In this document: positions 11,301-16,571 of the stretch, one piece after another
Layout: each line of letters begins with the position of its first letter
How positions within the stretch are numbered: the first letter of the stretch is position 1
NCBI RefSeq assembly: GCF_022870885.1
Contig: NZ_CP091509.1
Span: 558,001 to 622,000 of the forward strand
Length of the DNA: 64,000 nt
Origin: Neisseria dumasiana
GTDB lineage: Bacteria > Pseudomonadota > Gammaproteobacteria > Burkholderiales > Neisseriaceae
Direction of reading: 5' to 3'
Program-made: the position numbers and the translations under genes
Notes under the pieces: model-generated
What the model was told of the DNA's origin: nothing
What the model saw: only the letters and a program-made list of their open reading frames with translations
Database searches by the model: none

Positions 11301-12020
11301 GCATCTGTGGTTTATCACGGTAAAACCGGTGAAGCGTCGATTGTTCATTCACCCAAAGAGTTGGATGCAGCGTTACAAAAAGGTTCTACTTCGATCATCG
11401 CGAACGAAGTGTCTAACGATACTTTATTTGGTGGTGAAGGTAACGATATTCTGTTTGGTGATTCCATCAATACAGATAATCTGTCTTGGGTTAATGGTAC
11501 TACTGGAGCTTCTTATGAAGCAGGCAGCCACGACGGTATGGGCTCTGCTGCACTGGATGAGTTCATCAAATGGAGTGAAAACGGCGGCAAGGCAGCAACT
11601 ATGCAGCAAAAAGTTGATTTTGTGCGTAAAAACTGGGAAGACCTGTTAGACGGACGCTCTGATGGCGGCGATGATAGGCTGAACGGCGGTGCCGGTGACG
11701 ACATTCTGTTTGGTGGTGCCGGTAACGACAGTTTGTCCGGCGGAGAAGGTTCAGATAAATTTGTATTCTTAGCCAACAGCAACAGCGGCAAAGATCAAAT
11801 TCTGGATTTCCAAGCAGGCACCGATAAAGTGGTGTTTGCCGATTTGGTAAGCCCTGCTGACTTACAAGGTGCGGTATGGAATGACCAAACTCACACATTA
11901 AGCTTTACCGGAGTGGGTGAGGATGGAGTAAGATACCAAAACAGCATTACATTCTCCGGCATGTCGTCAGGTGAAACTCTGAACAGCATTTTAGAGAAAC
12001 ACGTTGAATTTATCGGTTAA
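2379..12020 (+). CDS. Giant BapA/LapA-like type I secreted repeat adhesin with VWA and RTX motifs
   Basis: This 3213-residue surface protein resembles biofilm adhesins exported by type I secretion. In order: a BapA-type prefix domain (about 1-120); a hydrophobic stretch with PNPLWLLAALPLGG near 140; Ig-like repeats (about 165-2515) forming an array of eight 188-residue units (361-1864) and seven 93-residue units (1865-2515); a VCBS-like domain (about 2627-2730); and a von Willebrand A domain. The VWA has a complete MIDAS (Asp2778-Ser2780-Ser2782, Thr2860, Asp2890). RTX-like GGxGND motifs lie near 2747, 3014 and 3097-3126, ahead of a C-terminal secretion module. The ATG at 2379 is chosen because AAAGG lies 8 nt upstream; a GTG at 2370 overlaps that site. 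An uptake sequence near 2448 encodes FQTAS. No exporter genes are nearby. Confidence 0.93.
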   Translation: MSKNITLKINNAKETVETVKFQTASSEVLRIPAQADVNYQFVDEMTQFAPENIMTKRVGDNLEIAFEGSEIQNPDLILEGYYSSETGASKSSLLVGEHENGNVYPYVPESTETSDAVTMLAKEVQAGQALGGEIISAMWLPNPLWLLAALPLGGLAALGANDDDAPRDPAISVNAPDNTTDNTPEITGNVAFAEPGSIVTVVLTDSQGNTQTVSTIIGETGFYSVEPQAPLADGEYLATATVQTSSGKSATATDPGSIDTTAKITVDAPDASVDTTPTITGSVKDVEEGQIVTIVVTDANGKVQTLTTTVQKDGSYSIDVPEALPDGKYTVTATVKDKLGNEGTAQDNGSIDTTAPMISVDAPDNSKDNTPTITGKTDAPAGSVVTVVVTDAKGNTQTVSTTVQKDGGYSVDVPNALPDGNYTAEAKVKDPSGNEGKAADKGSVDTQAAITVDAPALSSDNTPTITGTTTDVEEGQVVTLVVTDAKGNTQTVSTTVQKDGGYSVDVPNALPDGEYSVKATVSDKAGNTATAEDKEGNVIDTSAPMISVDAPDNSKDNTPTITGKTDAPAGSVVTVVVTDAKGNTQTVSTTVQKDGGYSVDVPNALPDGNYTAEAKVKDPSGNEGKAADKGSVDTQAAITVDAPALSSDNTPTITGTTTDVEEGQVVTLVVTDAKGNTQTVSTTVQKDGGYSVDVPNALPDGEYSVKATVSDKAGNTATAEDKEGNVIDTSAPMISVDAPDNSKDNTPTITGKTDAPAGSVVTVVVTDAKGNTQTVSTTVQKDGGYSVDVPNALPDGNYTAEAKVKDPSGNEGKAADKGSVDTQAAITVDAPALSSDNTPTITGTTTDVEEGQVVTLVVTDAKGNTQTVSTTVQKDGGYSVDVPNALPDGEYSVKATVSDKAGNTATAEDKEGNVIDTSAPMISVDAPDNSKDNTPTITGKTDAPAGSVVTVVVTDAKGNTQTVSTTVQKDGGYSVDVPNALPDGNYTAEAKVKDPSGNEGKAADKGSVDTQAAITVDAPALSSDNTPTITGTTTDVEEGQVVTLVVTDAKGNTQTVSTTVQKDGGYSVDVPNALPDGEYSVKATVSDKAGNTATAEDKEGNVIDTSAPMISVDAPDNSKDNTPTITGKTDAPAGSVVTVVVTDAKGNTQTVSTTVQKDGGYSVDVPNALPDGNYTAEAKVKDPSGNEGKAADKGSVDTQAAITVDAPALSSDNTPTITGTTTDVEEGQVVTLVVTDAKGNTQTVSTTVQKDGGYSVDVPNALPDGEYSVKATVSDKAGNTATAEDKEGNVIDTSAPMISVDAPDNSKDNTPTITGKTDAPAGSVVTVVVTDAKGNTQTVSTTVQKDGGYSVDVPNALPDGNYTAEAKVKDPSGNEGKAADKGSVDTQAAITVDAPALSSDNTPTITGTTTDVEEGQVVTLVVTDAKGNTQTVSTTVQKDGGYSVDVPNALPDGEYSVKATVNDKAGNTATAEDKEGNVIDTSAPMISVDAPDNSKDNTPTITGKTDAPAGSVVTVVVTDAKGNTQTVSTTVQKDGGYSVDVPNALPDGNYTAEAKVKDPSGNEGKAADKGSVDTQAAITVDAPALSSDNTPTITGTTTDVEEGQVVTLVVTDAKGNTQTVSTTVQKDGGYSVDVPNALPDGEYSVKATVSDKAGNTATAEDKEGNVIDTSAPMISVDAPDNSKDNTPTITGKTDAPAGSVVTVVVTDAKGNTQTVSTTVQKDGGYSVDVPNALPDGNYTAEAKVKDPSGNEGKAADKGSVDTQAAITVDAPALSSDNTPTITGTTTDVEEGQVVTLVVTDAKGNTQTVSTTVQKDGGYSVDVPNALPDGEYSVKATVSDKAGNTATAEDKEGNVIDTSAPMISVDAPDNSKDNTPTITGKTDAPAGSVVTVVVTDANGNTQTVTTTVKGNGSYGVDVPNALPDGGYSVEAKVKDPAGNEGKGRDHGSIDTVAPKITVDAPDNSKDNTPTITGKTDAPAGSVVTVVVTDANGNTQTVTTTVKGNGSYGVDVPNALPDGGYSVEAKVKDPAGNEGKGRDHGSIDTVAPKITVDAPDNSKDNTPTITGKTDAPAGSVVTVVVTDANGNTQTVTTTVKGNGSYGVDVPNALPDGGYSVEAKVKDPAGNEGKGRDHGSIDTVAPKITVDAPDNSKDNTPTITGKTDAPAGSVVTVVVTDANGNTQTVTTTVKGNGSYGVDVPNALPDGGYSVEAKVKDPAGNEGKGRDHGSIDTVAPKITVDAPDNSKDNTPTITGKTDAPAGSVVTVVVTDANGNTQTVTTTVKGNGSYGVDVPNALPDGGYSVEAKVKDPAGNEGKGRDHGSIDTVAPKITVDAPDNSKDNTPTITGKTDAPAGSVVTVVVTDANGNTQTVTTTVKGNGSYGVDVPNALPDGGYSVEAKVKDPAGNEGKGRDHGSIDTVAPKITVDAPDNSKDNTPTITGKTDAPAGSVVTVVVTDANGNTQTVTTTVKGNGSYGVDVPNALPDGRYIAKATVKDAAGNIAKATDPGSIDTAAPSVKAVDQQVQEASCAKVSGIIKIGDANGVAMITVAGKDVTTASVSNPIVIKTNKGILTVNGYNAAKGEVAYTYAENGERKDHSRGDDSVADKFVVTVKDKAGNTGMDTLDIKITDTAPVAVNDVNSMSERDTAVRGNVLANDQTGADTPVMSSSGSANGQYGKLVLAQDGTYTYTLNGNNSAVKALNSGQKLVDTFTYTVRDADGDTSTAKLSITINGVDNDKITIGTNDSNTIKGGSGNDVLIGDHGGTQTIITKGTNYNVAILFDVSSSMKNFIAADGKSYLHMAKKSLLKLAADLAAHDGSVNTSLIVFSGTAREVVDIRDLNERNVNKLLKGILAQTADETGGVTNYEDAFRDTAKWFKEVSGNGYTNVTYFLTDGQPTAYGKDGSSGHPRTIGYVTQEAVDAGLHSFKKLSALSDVHAIGFRNGVEQTTLKYFDTTTPSGQLGYGRDVVSAPIFYDKYASVVYHGKTGEASIVHSPKELDAALQKGSTSIIANEVSNDTLFGGEGNDILFGDSINTDNLSWVNGTTGASYEAGSHDGMGSAALDEFIKWSENGGKAATMQQKVDFVRKNWEDLLDGRSDGGDDRLNGGAGDDILFGGAGNDSLSGGEGSDKFVFLANSNSGKDQILDFQAGTDKVVFADLVSPADLQGAVWNDQTHTLSFTGVGEDGVRYQNSITFSGMSSGETLNSILEKHVEFIG
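3459..7970 (+). repeat. Tandem array of eight 564-bp units inside the adhesin gene
   Basis: Units begin at 3459, 4023, 4587, 5151, 5715, 6279, 6843 and 7407, exactly 564 bp apart. Each encodes 188 residues, which are two related Ig-like domains of about 94 residues. The units differ at only a handful of bases, mostly silent; one visible coding change is Ser to Asn at about 6762. Such near-identity implies recent expansion or gene conversion. Confidence 0.97.
7971..9923 (+). repeat. Tandem array of seven 279-bp units inside the adhesin gene
   Basis: Units begin at 7971, 8250, 8529, 8808, 9087, 9366 and 9645, each 279 bp (93 residues). They carry TDANGNTQTVTTTVKGNG instead of the TDAKGNTQTVSTTVQKDG of the first array. 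The first unit is a hybrid that starts like the 564-bp type, and the last diverges after VPNALPDG. Silent markers show a two-unit (558-bp) block repeated: 8529-9086 and 9087-9644. Confidence 0.96.
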
Positions 12021-12035
12021 TGAAATTGTTTAAGC

Positions 12036-12068
12036 AAAGGGTTCTGTCGAAAGGCAGAACCCTTTTTT
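12036..12068 (+). terminator. Rho-independent terminator of the adhesin gene
   Basis: AAAGGGTTCTG pairs with CAGAACCCTTT around an 8-nt loop and is followed by a T run, 15 nt after the adhesin stop. Confidence 0.92.
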
Positions 12069-12195
12069 ATAATCAAATTAATTATTTATAGTAAATCAGC
12101 TTAGCTTTTGCTATGGCATTGCTGTATCGGCATCCAGTTTTGCAAAGCCCTCCAACAATTTTCAGACGGCTGCTCTGCTTTCCCATTTAAAAAAG

Positions 12196-12223
12196 AAAAC
12201 GCCTTCATATAAGAAGGCGTTTT
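12196..12223 (-). terminator. Terminator of the metNIQ operon
   Basis: AAAACGCCTTC and GAAGGCGTTTT form an 11-bp stem with a 6-nt loop. Read on the minus strand it is followed by a T-rich tract, just after metQ. Confidence 0.85.
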
Positions 12224-12245
12224 GCAATGTGTTATTTGATTGTAA

Positions 12246-13175
12246 TTATTTGGTTGAGGATGCAGCAGAAGCTGTTGCTGCCGCTTCAGAAGCTGCACCT
12301 TGAGCAGCTTGTTCACCCCATGAAGCAGGATATTTATATCCTGCGAAGCGTTGCTTGGCATAAGTTTTAAATTCTTCGGAATTGTAAACTTCGGTAACGT
12401 CTTTAACCCACTGGCTGTCTTTGTCGGTTGTTTTAACTGCGGCCCAGTTCACATAAGCAAAGCTCGGCTCTTGGAACAAGGTTTCTGTCAATTTCATACC
12501 GCTGCTCATTGCATAGTTGCCATTGACAACTGCAAAGTCAACATCGGCGCGGCTACGCGGAAGTTGGGCAGCTTCAAGTTCTACGATTTTGATTTTTTTC
12601 AAATTGTCTGCAATATCGTTTTTAGAAGCTGTTAACGGGTTAATACCGTCTTTCAATTTCACCCAACCTAACTCATTCATCATCACCAAAGCACGGGCAA
12701 AGTTGGACGGATCATTGGGTGCAGAAACGCTGCTGCCTTCTTTTACTTCGTCTAATGATTTCAATTTACCCGGATAAAGACCTAACGGGGCAGTTGGAAC
12801 TTGGAATACTTCAACAATATCCAATTTATGTTCTTTTTTGAAATCATCCAAATAAGGTTTGTGTTGAAATACGTTGATATCCAGTTCACCTTCGGCTAAG
12901 GCTTGGTTCGGCCGCACATAGTCGGTAAATTCAATCAACTTAACGGTATAACCTTTTTTCTCCAAAGCAGGCTGGATTTGTTCTTTAACCATGTCGCCGA
13001 AATCACCTACTGTGGTGCCGAATACGATTTCTTTCTTTTCCGCTTTCGCTACGGCTGAAGCTGAATCGGATGCGGGAGTAGAAGCACTTTCTTTTTGGCC
13101 TTGACCGCCACAGGCAGCCAGGGCGAATAGTATCGCACCGGCAGAAAAAGTTTTAAACAACACAGACGCTTGCAT
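12246..13175 (-). CDS. metQ: Methionine ABC transporter substrate-binding lipoprotein MetQ
   Basis: MetQ captures methionine in the periplasm and delivers it to MetNI. The 309-residue product has a lipoprotein signal with lipobox LFALAAC (Cys22). It has the NLPA-family core: EIVFGTTVGDFGDM at the mature start, FTDYVRPNQAL, then VSAPNDPSNFARAL. The C-terminus carries an alanine-rich tail (AASEAAATASAAS). The ATG at 13175 is preferred because AAGGAG lies 9 nt upstream; an ATG two codons earlier would be only 3 nt from it. It is the last gene of the metN-metI-metQ operon, 84 nt after metI. The family also includes D-methionine and dipeptide binders, but gene order supports methionine. Confidence 0.94.
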   Translation of the reverse strand: MQASVLFKTFSAGAILFALAACGGQGQKESASTPASDSASAVAKAEKKEIVFGTTVGDFGDMVKEQIQPALEKKGYTVKLIEFTDYVRPNQALAEGELDINVFQHKPYLDDFKKEHKLDIVEVFQVPTAPLGLYPGKLKSLDEVKEGSSVSAPNDPSNFARALVMMNELGWVKLKDGINPLTASKNDIADNLKKIKIVELEAAQLPRSRADVDFAVVNGNYAMSSGMKLTETLFQEPSFAYVNWAAVKTTDKDSQWVKDVTEVYNSEEFKTYAKQRFAGYKYPASWGEQAAQGAASEAAATASAASSTK

Positions 13176-13259
13176 AATCATATACTCCTTGAGTAAATTA
13201 GATAAAAGAAGATTGGGCCGTCTGAAAAGTTCAGACGGCATTAGGCATCAAAAGAAAAA

Positions 13260-13946
13260 TTATCGTTTATCCAGTTTGCGGGAAATGAAATTTCCCAAAC
13301 TTTGAATCAAAATAACCAGCAGCACCAAAATAGCCACAATGAAAATGATTACTTCGGTTTGATAACGGTAATAACCGTATCGTATGGCCAAATCACCCAA
13401 ACCGCCGCCGCCGATCATGCCTGCGGCAGCGCTGTAAGACAACAGGCCGATTGCCAAAACAGTAATGCTCGATACCATACCCGCTCTGGCTTCGTTCAAC
13501 AGCACTTTACGGATAATCGTCATCGGCGTGGCTCCCATACTGCTGGCTGCTTCAATTACTCCCCGGGGTACTTCGCGCAGGTTTTGCTCAACCAAACGTG
13601 CAAAATAAAACATGCCTGAAACGCTAAGCACCAAAGAAGCTGCCACAGGGCCGATTGTACTGCCGACAATCGCGCGGGTTGACGGAATCATCGCAATCAT
13701 CAAAATAACAAAAGGAAATGCCCGCATTAAATTAACCAAATTGTCCCACACTAAATTAACCGGACGGTTATAGTGCAGCTGACGGTTGGCAGTTACAAAT
13801 AAAAATACGCCCAACAGTGTGCCAAATAGAGTAGCGAAGGTTGTGGAAAGTCCTACCATGATGAACGTTTCCCACAAAGCCTGCACAATTTCACCGCGCA
13901 TACGGGCAATGTTTTCTACTGCTTCAGTGAAGGTTACATCAGCCAT
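13260..13946 (-). CDS. metI: Methionine ABC transporter permease MetI
   Basis: MetI forms the inner-membrane channel of the MetNIQ importer. The 228-residue protein shows about five hydrophobic segments. It has the cytoplasmic coupling (EAA) loop GVIEAASSMGATPMTIIRKV, which docks on the ATPase. The C-terminal segment VIIFIVAILVLLVILIQSLG is typical of the family. Its ATG lies 1 nt after the metN stop codon, so translational coupling with metN is likely. The family match is clear by length, motif and operon position. Confidence 0.94.
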   Translation of the reverse strand: MADVTFTEAVENIARMRGEIVQALWETFIMVGLSTTFATLFGTLLGVFLFVTANRQLHYNRPVNLVWDNLVNLMRAFPFVILMIAMIPSTRAIVGSTIGPVAASLVLSVSGMFYFARLVEQNLREVPRGVIEAASSMGATPMTIIRKVLLNEARAGMVSSITVLAIGLLSYSAAAGMIGGGGLGDLAIRYGYYRYQTEVIIFIVAILVLLVILIQSLGNFISRKLDKR

Positions 13947-13947
13947 C

Positions 13948-14685
13948 TCAATCTTCCCTCACCAATTCGCAACCAATTTCTGAACGTGCATGTATCTGAT
14001 TGTTTTCAACATTTACTACTTCTACAATTTTCCCTTGGTGCAGCAGGGCAGCACGGTCGCACAAACGGCGGATAACGCTCATTTCATGAGTTACGATAAC
14101 AATTGTTACATTGAAACGTTTGTTAATATCTTCCAAACATTCCAATACGCTGCGGGTGGTTGCCGGATCTAACGCAGAAGTAGGCTCGTCGGCCAAGATG
14201 ACTTTAGGGCTTGAGGCCAATGCGCGCGCTATGCCAACCCTTTGTTTCTGCCCGCCTGAAAGTTGTGCCGGATAATGTTCGGATCGGTTTTCCAATCCTA
14301 CAATTTCCAAGCACTCCGCAACGCGCTTTTTGATTTTTTCAGACGGCCAGCCTGCGATTTCTAAAGGAAAAGCAACATTATCGGCAACAGTACGGTTGCT
14401 CAACAAATTAAATTGCTGAAACACCATGCCGATATTTTGGCGTGCGTTGCGCAGTGCCGCCGCATTTAAGGCCGTAAGCTCCTCTCCACCGACAGTTACT
14501 TTGCCGGTGTCGGGTCGTTCCAACAAATTAATCAGGCGCAACAGGGTAGATTTTCCTGCGCCCGAATAACCCATCAGGCCGAAAATTTCGCCTGCTTTTA
14601 TTTCCAAGGTAGTGGGTTCTACCGCAGTAAACCATGATTTGTCACGGTTTTGGTAACGCTTGGAAACATTGTCCAAAATAATCAT
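13948..14685 (-). CDS. metN: Methionine ABC transporter ATP-binding protein MetN
   Basis: MetN is the ATPase that powers methionine uptake. The protein (245 residues) has Walker A GYSGAGKST (39-47), Q-loop FQQFNLL, signature LSGGQKQRVGIARAL, Walker B VILADEPTSALD and the switch histidine in IVTHEMSV. E. coli MetN is about 343 residues, with a C-terminal ACT-like domain that binds methionine for feedback inhibition. Here the protein ends shortly after the ATPase core (ARSEIGCELVRED), so that regulatory domain is missing. Control may instead act through the riboswitch-like leader. The ATG at 14685 follows GGAA and begins MIILDNVSKRYQ; an upstream in-frame start would run into the hairpin. Confidence 0.93.
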   Translation of the reverse strand: MIILDNVSKRYQNRDKSWFTAVEPTTLEIKAGEIFGLMGYSGAGKSTLLRLINLLERPDTGKVTVGGEELTALNAAALRNARQNIGMVFQQFNLLSNRTVADNVAFPLEIAGWPSEKIKKRVAECLEIVGLENRSEHYPAQLSGGQKQRVGIARALASSPKVILADEPTSALDPATTRSVLECLEDINKRFNVTIVIVTHEMSVIRRLCDRAALLHQGKIVEVVNVENNQIHARSEIGCELVRED

Positions 14686-14702
14686 AAATTTTCCAACACA
14701 TA

Positions 14703-14734
14703 CAACAAAAGCCCGATGTGTAACACAGCGGGCT
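14703..14734 (-). terminator. Hairpin plus T tract in the metN leader (attenuator candidate)
   Basis: On the minus strand AGCCCG pairs with CGGGCT, with an inner TGTG/CACA stem around TTA and one internal mismatch. TTTTGTTG follows, and the metN start is 18 nt further on. A terminator between a ligand-binding leader and the first gene is the expected layout for attenuation. Confidence 0.6.
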
Positions 14735-14769
14735 GGAATCACAAAACGGAAGGGTGCAGTCAGCAACCT

Positions 14770-14815
14770 AACGCTTTAGCTGTTTAACGCCCGCAAGCTG
14801 TATCAAATCGGCGGA
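14770..14815 (-). promoter_or_regulatory. SAM-II class riboswitch candidate upstream of metNIQ
   Basis: Reading the minus strand, the blocks GATTTG (14809-14804), GCTTGC (14798-14793), GTTAAA (14788-14783) and GCTAAA (14780-14775) occur in the order and spacing I recall for SAM-II riboswitches. CGCC (14813-14810) can pair with GGCG (14791-14788) as the first stem. GCTT in the loop can pair with AAGC after GCTAAA to close a pseudoknot. The gene controlled imports methionine, the precursor of SAM. The assignment is by recalled consensus, not a covariance search. Confidence 0.6.
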
Positions 14816-14943
14816 TAAATGAATGCAGCAATATTACTGCAAGGCAGCTGTTAAATCAAGTTTATACATGTGAATTTAAATATAAAAAACACCGTTGTAA
14901 TTCAAACCGCACAGGCCGTCTGAACGCTTCGCTGTTGTTGCGG

Positions 14944-14972
14944 TTGGACGTGGTTAGCAATGGGTTTATAAT
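14944..14972 (+). promoter_or_regulatory. Sigma-70 promoter for the thioredoxin-like lipoprotein
   Basis: TTGGAC (14944-14949), 17-bp spacer, TATAAT (14967-14972), about 50 nt before the start codon at 15024. This is a near-consensus promoter. Confidence 0.75.
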
Positions 14973-15023
14973 TAAATATGGCAAAAATATTTAATAGATA
15001 CATAAAGTTGAAGGAGAATGCCC

Positions 15024-15542
15024 ATGTTTGTTAAATTTATTTTTCCAGCCTTGGTGGTGGCTTTGGCTGCCTGCACTTCAAAAAATGAAGTTGAAAATTT
15101 GCGCAACAAATTAACTGAGGCAGAAGTGGCGGTAAAACTGTCTGCCGAAAATACCAAAAGGTTGGAAAACACTTATTCCGATATTTATTTTGTTTTAAAC
15201 AGCCTGACTGTTGATAATTTTAAGAACAAAGTGGCCAAAGGTGATACTTTTTACGTTTATATTGGCCGTCCGAGTTGTGGAGATTGTGACGCTTTCGAGC
15301 CTATGTTCAAGCGTTACATCCATAAACACCAATTGCAAGGCAAAATTTATTATGTGAATGTGCACAGGCTAAATCAAGACAAACCGGCATGGACTGCGTT
15401 TAAAAAACAATACGGTTTGAGCGGTACTCCAGTTCTGGCCAAATATGGACGGGGAAAACTGCTTAATAAATTAGATTTTGAAGACAATCAAGGTATTAGT
15501 CCGCAGGCTTTGGAAAATTGGATTAAACAGAACCATCTTTAA
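15024..15542 (+). CDS. Thioredoxin-fold lipoprotein with CGDC active site
   Basis: The 172-residue product has a lipoprotein signal ending VALAAC (Cys17), a short predicted coiled coil (NEVENLRNKLTEAEVAVKL), then a thioredoxin-like domain. That domain has the redox motif CGDC at Cys85-Cys88 in YIGRPSCGDCDAFEPMF and the cis-proline loop SGTPVLAKYG. Proteins of this shape act as periplasmic thiol-disulfide oxidoreductases or bacteriocin-transport accessory factors; the substrate here is unknown. The ATG at 15024 is chosen because AAGGAG lies 7 nt upstream (an ATG at 15018 would be 1 nt away). It is monocistronic, with its own strong promoter, and divergent from metNIQ. Confidence 0.8.
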   Translation: MFVKFIFPALVVALAACTSKNEVENLRNKLTEAEVAVKLSAENTKRLENTYSDIYFVLNSLTVDNFKNKVAKGDTFYVYIGRPSCGDCDAFEPMFKRYIHKHQLQGKIYYVNVHRLNQDKPAWTAFKKQYGLSGTPVLAKYGRGKLLNKLDFEDNQGISPQALENWIKQNHL

Positions 15543-15794
15543 TCGGCATTGAGATGGCATCAGAGTGTTTGAGCAGTCGGTGCATTGTTGATATGGGGCT
15601 AAATCTCGGCGCTAAGGTGTGAAAAATGCTTGTAAAGCAGCTGATTTTGGTGTGCTTTTGGCCTTGAGACTACGAATTTTTTTCGGAAGTGCGGCAGATT
15701 GGCAAAGTTAGCAACCGCTACACAAGGGTACACGGGCATGTTGGAAGCTGTTTTAAAATCAGTGAATAACACCTTGAATCGTTGCCTTATGGGG

Positions 15795-15826
15795 TGAGAG
15801 CTAAAATCATATGGCTCTCATTTTTT
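15795..15826 (+). terminator. Rho-independent terminator
   Basis: TGAGAGC pairs with GCTCTCA around a 12-nt loop and is followed by six T. Confidence 0.75.
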
Positions 15827-15848
15827 ATTTTTTGAGGAGATTCTTATA

Positions 15849-16000
15849 TATAGTCAATCAATACTTTTTAATACAAGAAATCAAGTTGCAGACAGTACAG
15901 GCAGTGCGGAACCGATTCTGTTGTTATTCCAGTGGCTTACACAATCGTTCTCTTTGGGCTAAGGCGCGGCAGCGCCGCAGTAAAAGTTAAGTTGATTATA
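15849..16000. repeat. Correia repeat enclosed element (CREE/NEMIS), 152 bp
   Basis: The ends are imperfect inverted repeats starting TATAGTCAATC on the left and ending GTTGATTATA on the right. Internal blocks match the Correia element as known from Neisseria: GCAGACAGTACA, GCGGAACCGATTC, AATCGTTCTCTTTG and GCTAAGGCG followed by GGCAGCGCCG. At 152 bp it is the full-length form. CREEs can carry promoters and RNase III sites. This one ends 8 bp from the stop codon of the next gene. Confidence 0.88.
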
Positions 16001-16007
16001 GTGGTTC

Positions 16008-16271
16008 TTATTCATATACCACTCCAGCGACCAACATTTCTGCATCTAAACTACCGTAAGATTGTTCCCATGCCTGAGCCGCTTCTGCCGCCGAACAGTT
16101 TTGGGCAAATATTTGTTGAGAGTGGCTCATTTTATCGAAAGCAATATGGTTCAATTGGGTACATTCATTTAAAGAAAAAGCAGCTTCTGCTTCAGAAGAA
16201 GAACCGGTAACCATCATAAAAAATGCTGAAACCAATGCGCCTGACACAATTAAAATTCTACCTATTTTCAT
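16008..16271 (-). CDS. Small exported protein of unknown function
   Basis: This 87-residue product has a signal peptide (MKIGRILIVSGALVSAFFMM...) with probable cleavage after AEA near residue 30. The mature part is about 57 residues with two cysteines (ECTQLNH and AQNCSAAEA), possibly a disulfide. I do not recognise a family. The start at 16271 has AGGAG 7 nt upstream; longer versions would add an unlikely basic leader. It is divergent from the S24 repressor gene across a 300-bp AT-rich gap and may be its regulatory target. The CREE sits just beyond its stop codon. Confidence 0.65.
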   Translation of the reverse strand: MKIGRILIVSGALVSAFFMMVTGSSSEAEAAFSLNECTQLNHIAFDKMSHSQQIFAQNCSAAEAAQAWEQSYGSLDAEMLVAGVVYE

Positions 16272-16571
16272 AATATCGCTCCTGAATAGCACGCTTTTTG
16301 CGTAACAGATGTCAATTAACCATTTCAAGTTTTTCGAACGTGAAGTAAGGGAAATATTGAAAAAATCGAAATGAAGATAGTTATGCTTACTTGAGAGGGT
16401 ATGTTTTTCATTTAATCTCATGTTTTTTTATTCTACTAAGGTAAATCTGAATTATCAATACTTTTTCTTATTTAATTTTTCAATTAATCTTACTTTTTAT
16501 TCAAAACTAAAGTAAAATAAAGCTTACTGGATTCAAAGTATGAAAAAACACACCCGACCAAGGAACAAAAG
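16272..16571. promoter_or_regulatory. Divergent AT-rich regulatory region between small exported gene and repressor
   Basis: This 300-bp region is strongly AT-rich. An inverted repeat, TTACTTT (16490-16496) with AAAGTAA (16509-16515), centred about 70 bp before the repressor start, is the best operator candidate for autoregulation. I see no gene in it. Confidence 0.4.

Larger units (their letters stand above)
15543..16007. other. Gene-free stretch with a terminator and a Correia element
   Basis: This 465-bp gap lies between the lipoprotein gene and the convergent small exported gene. It contains a terminator (15795-15826) and a full-length CREE (15849-16000). The remaining 250 bp (15543-15794) shows no recognisable gene; it is stop-rich in all frames and could be decayed coding DNA. 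Confidence 0.6.
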
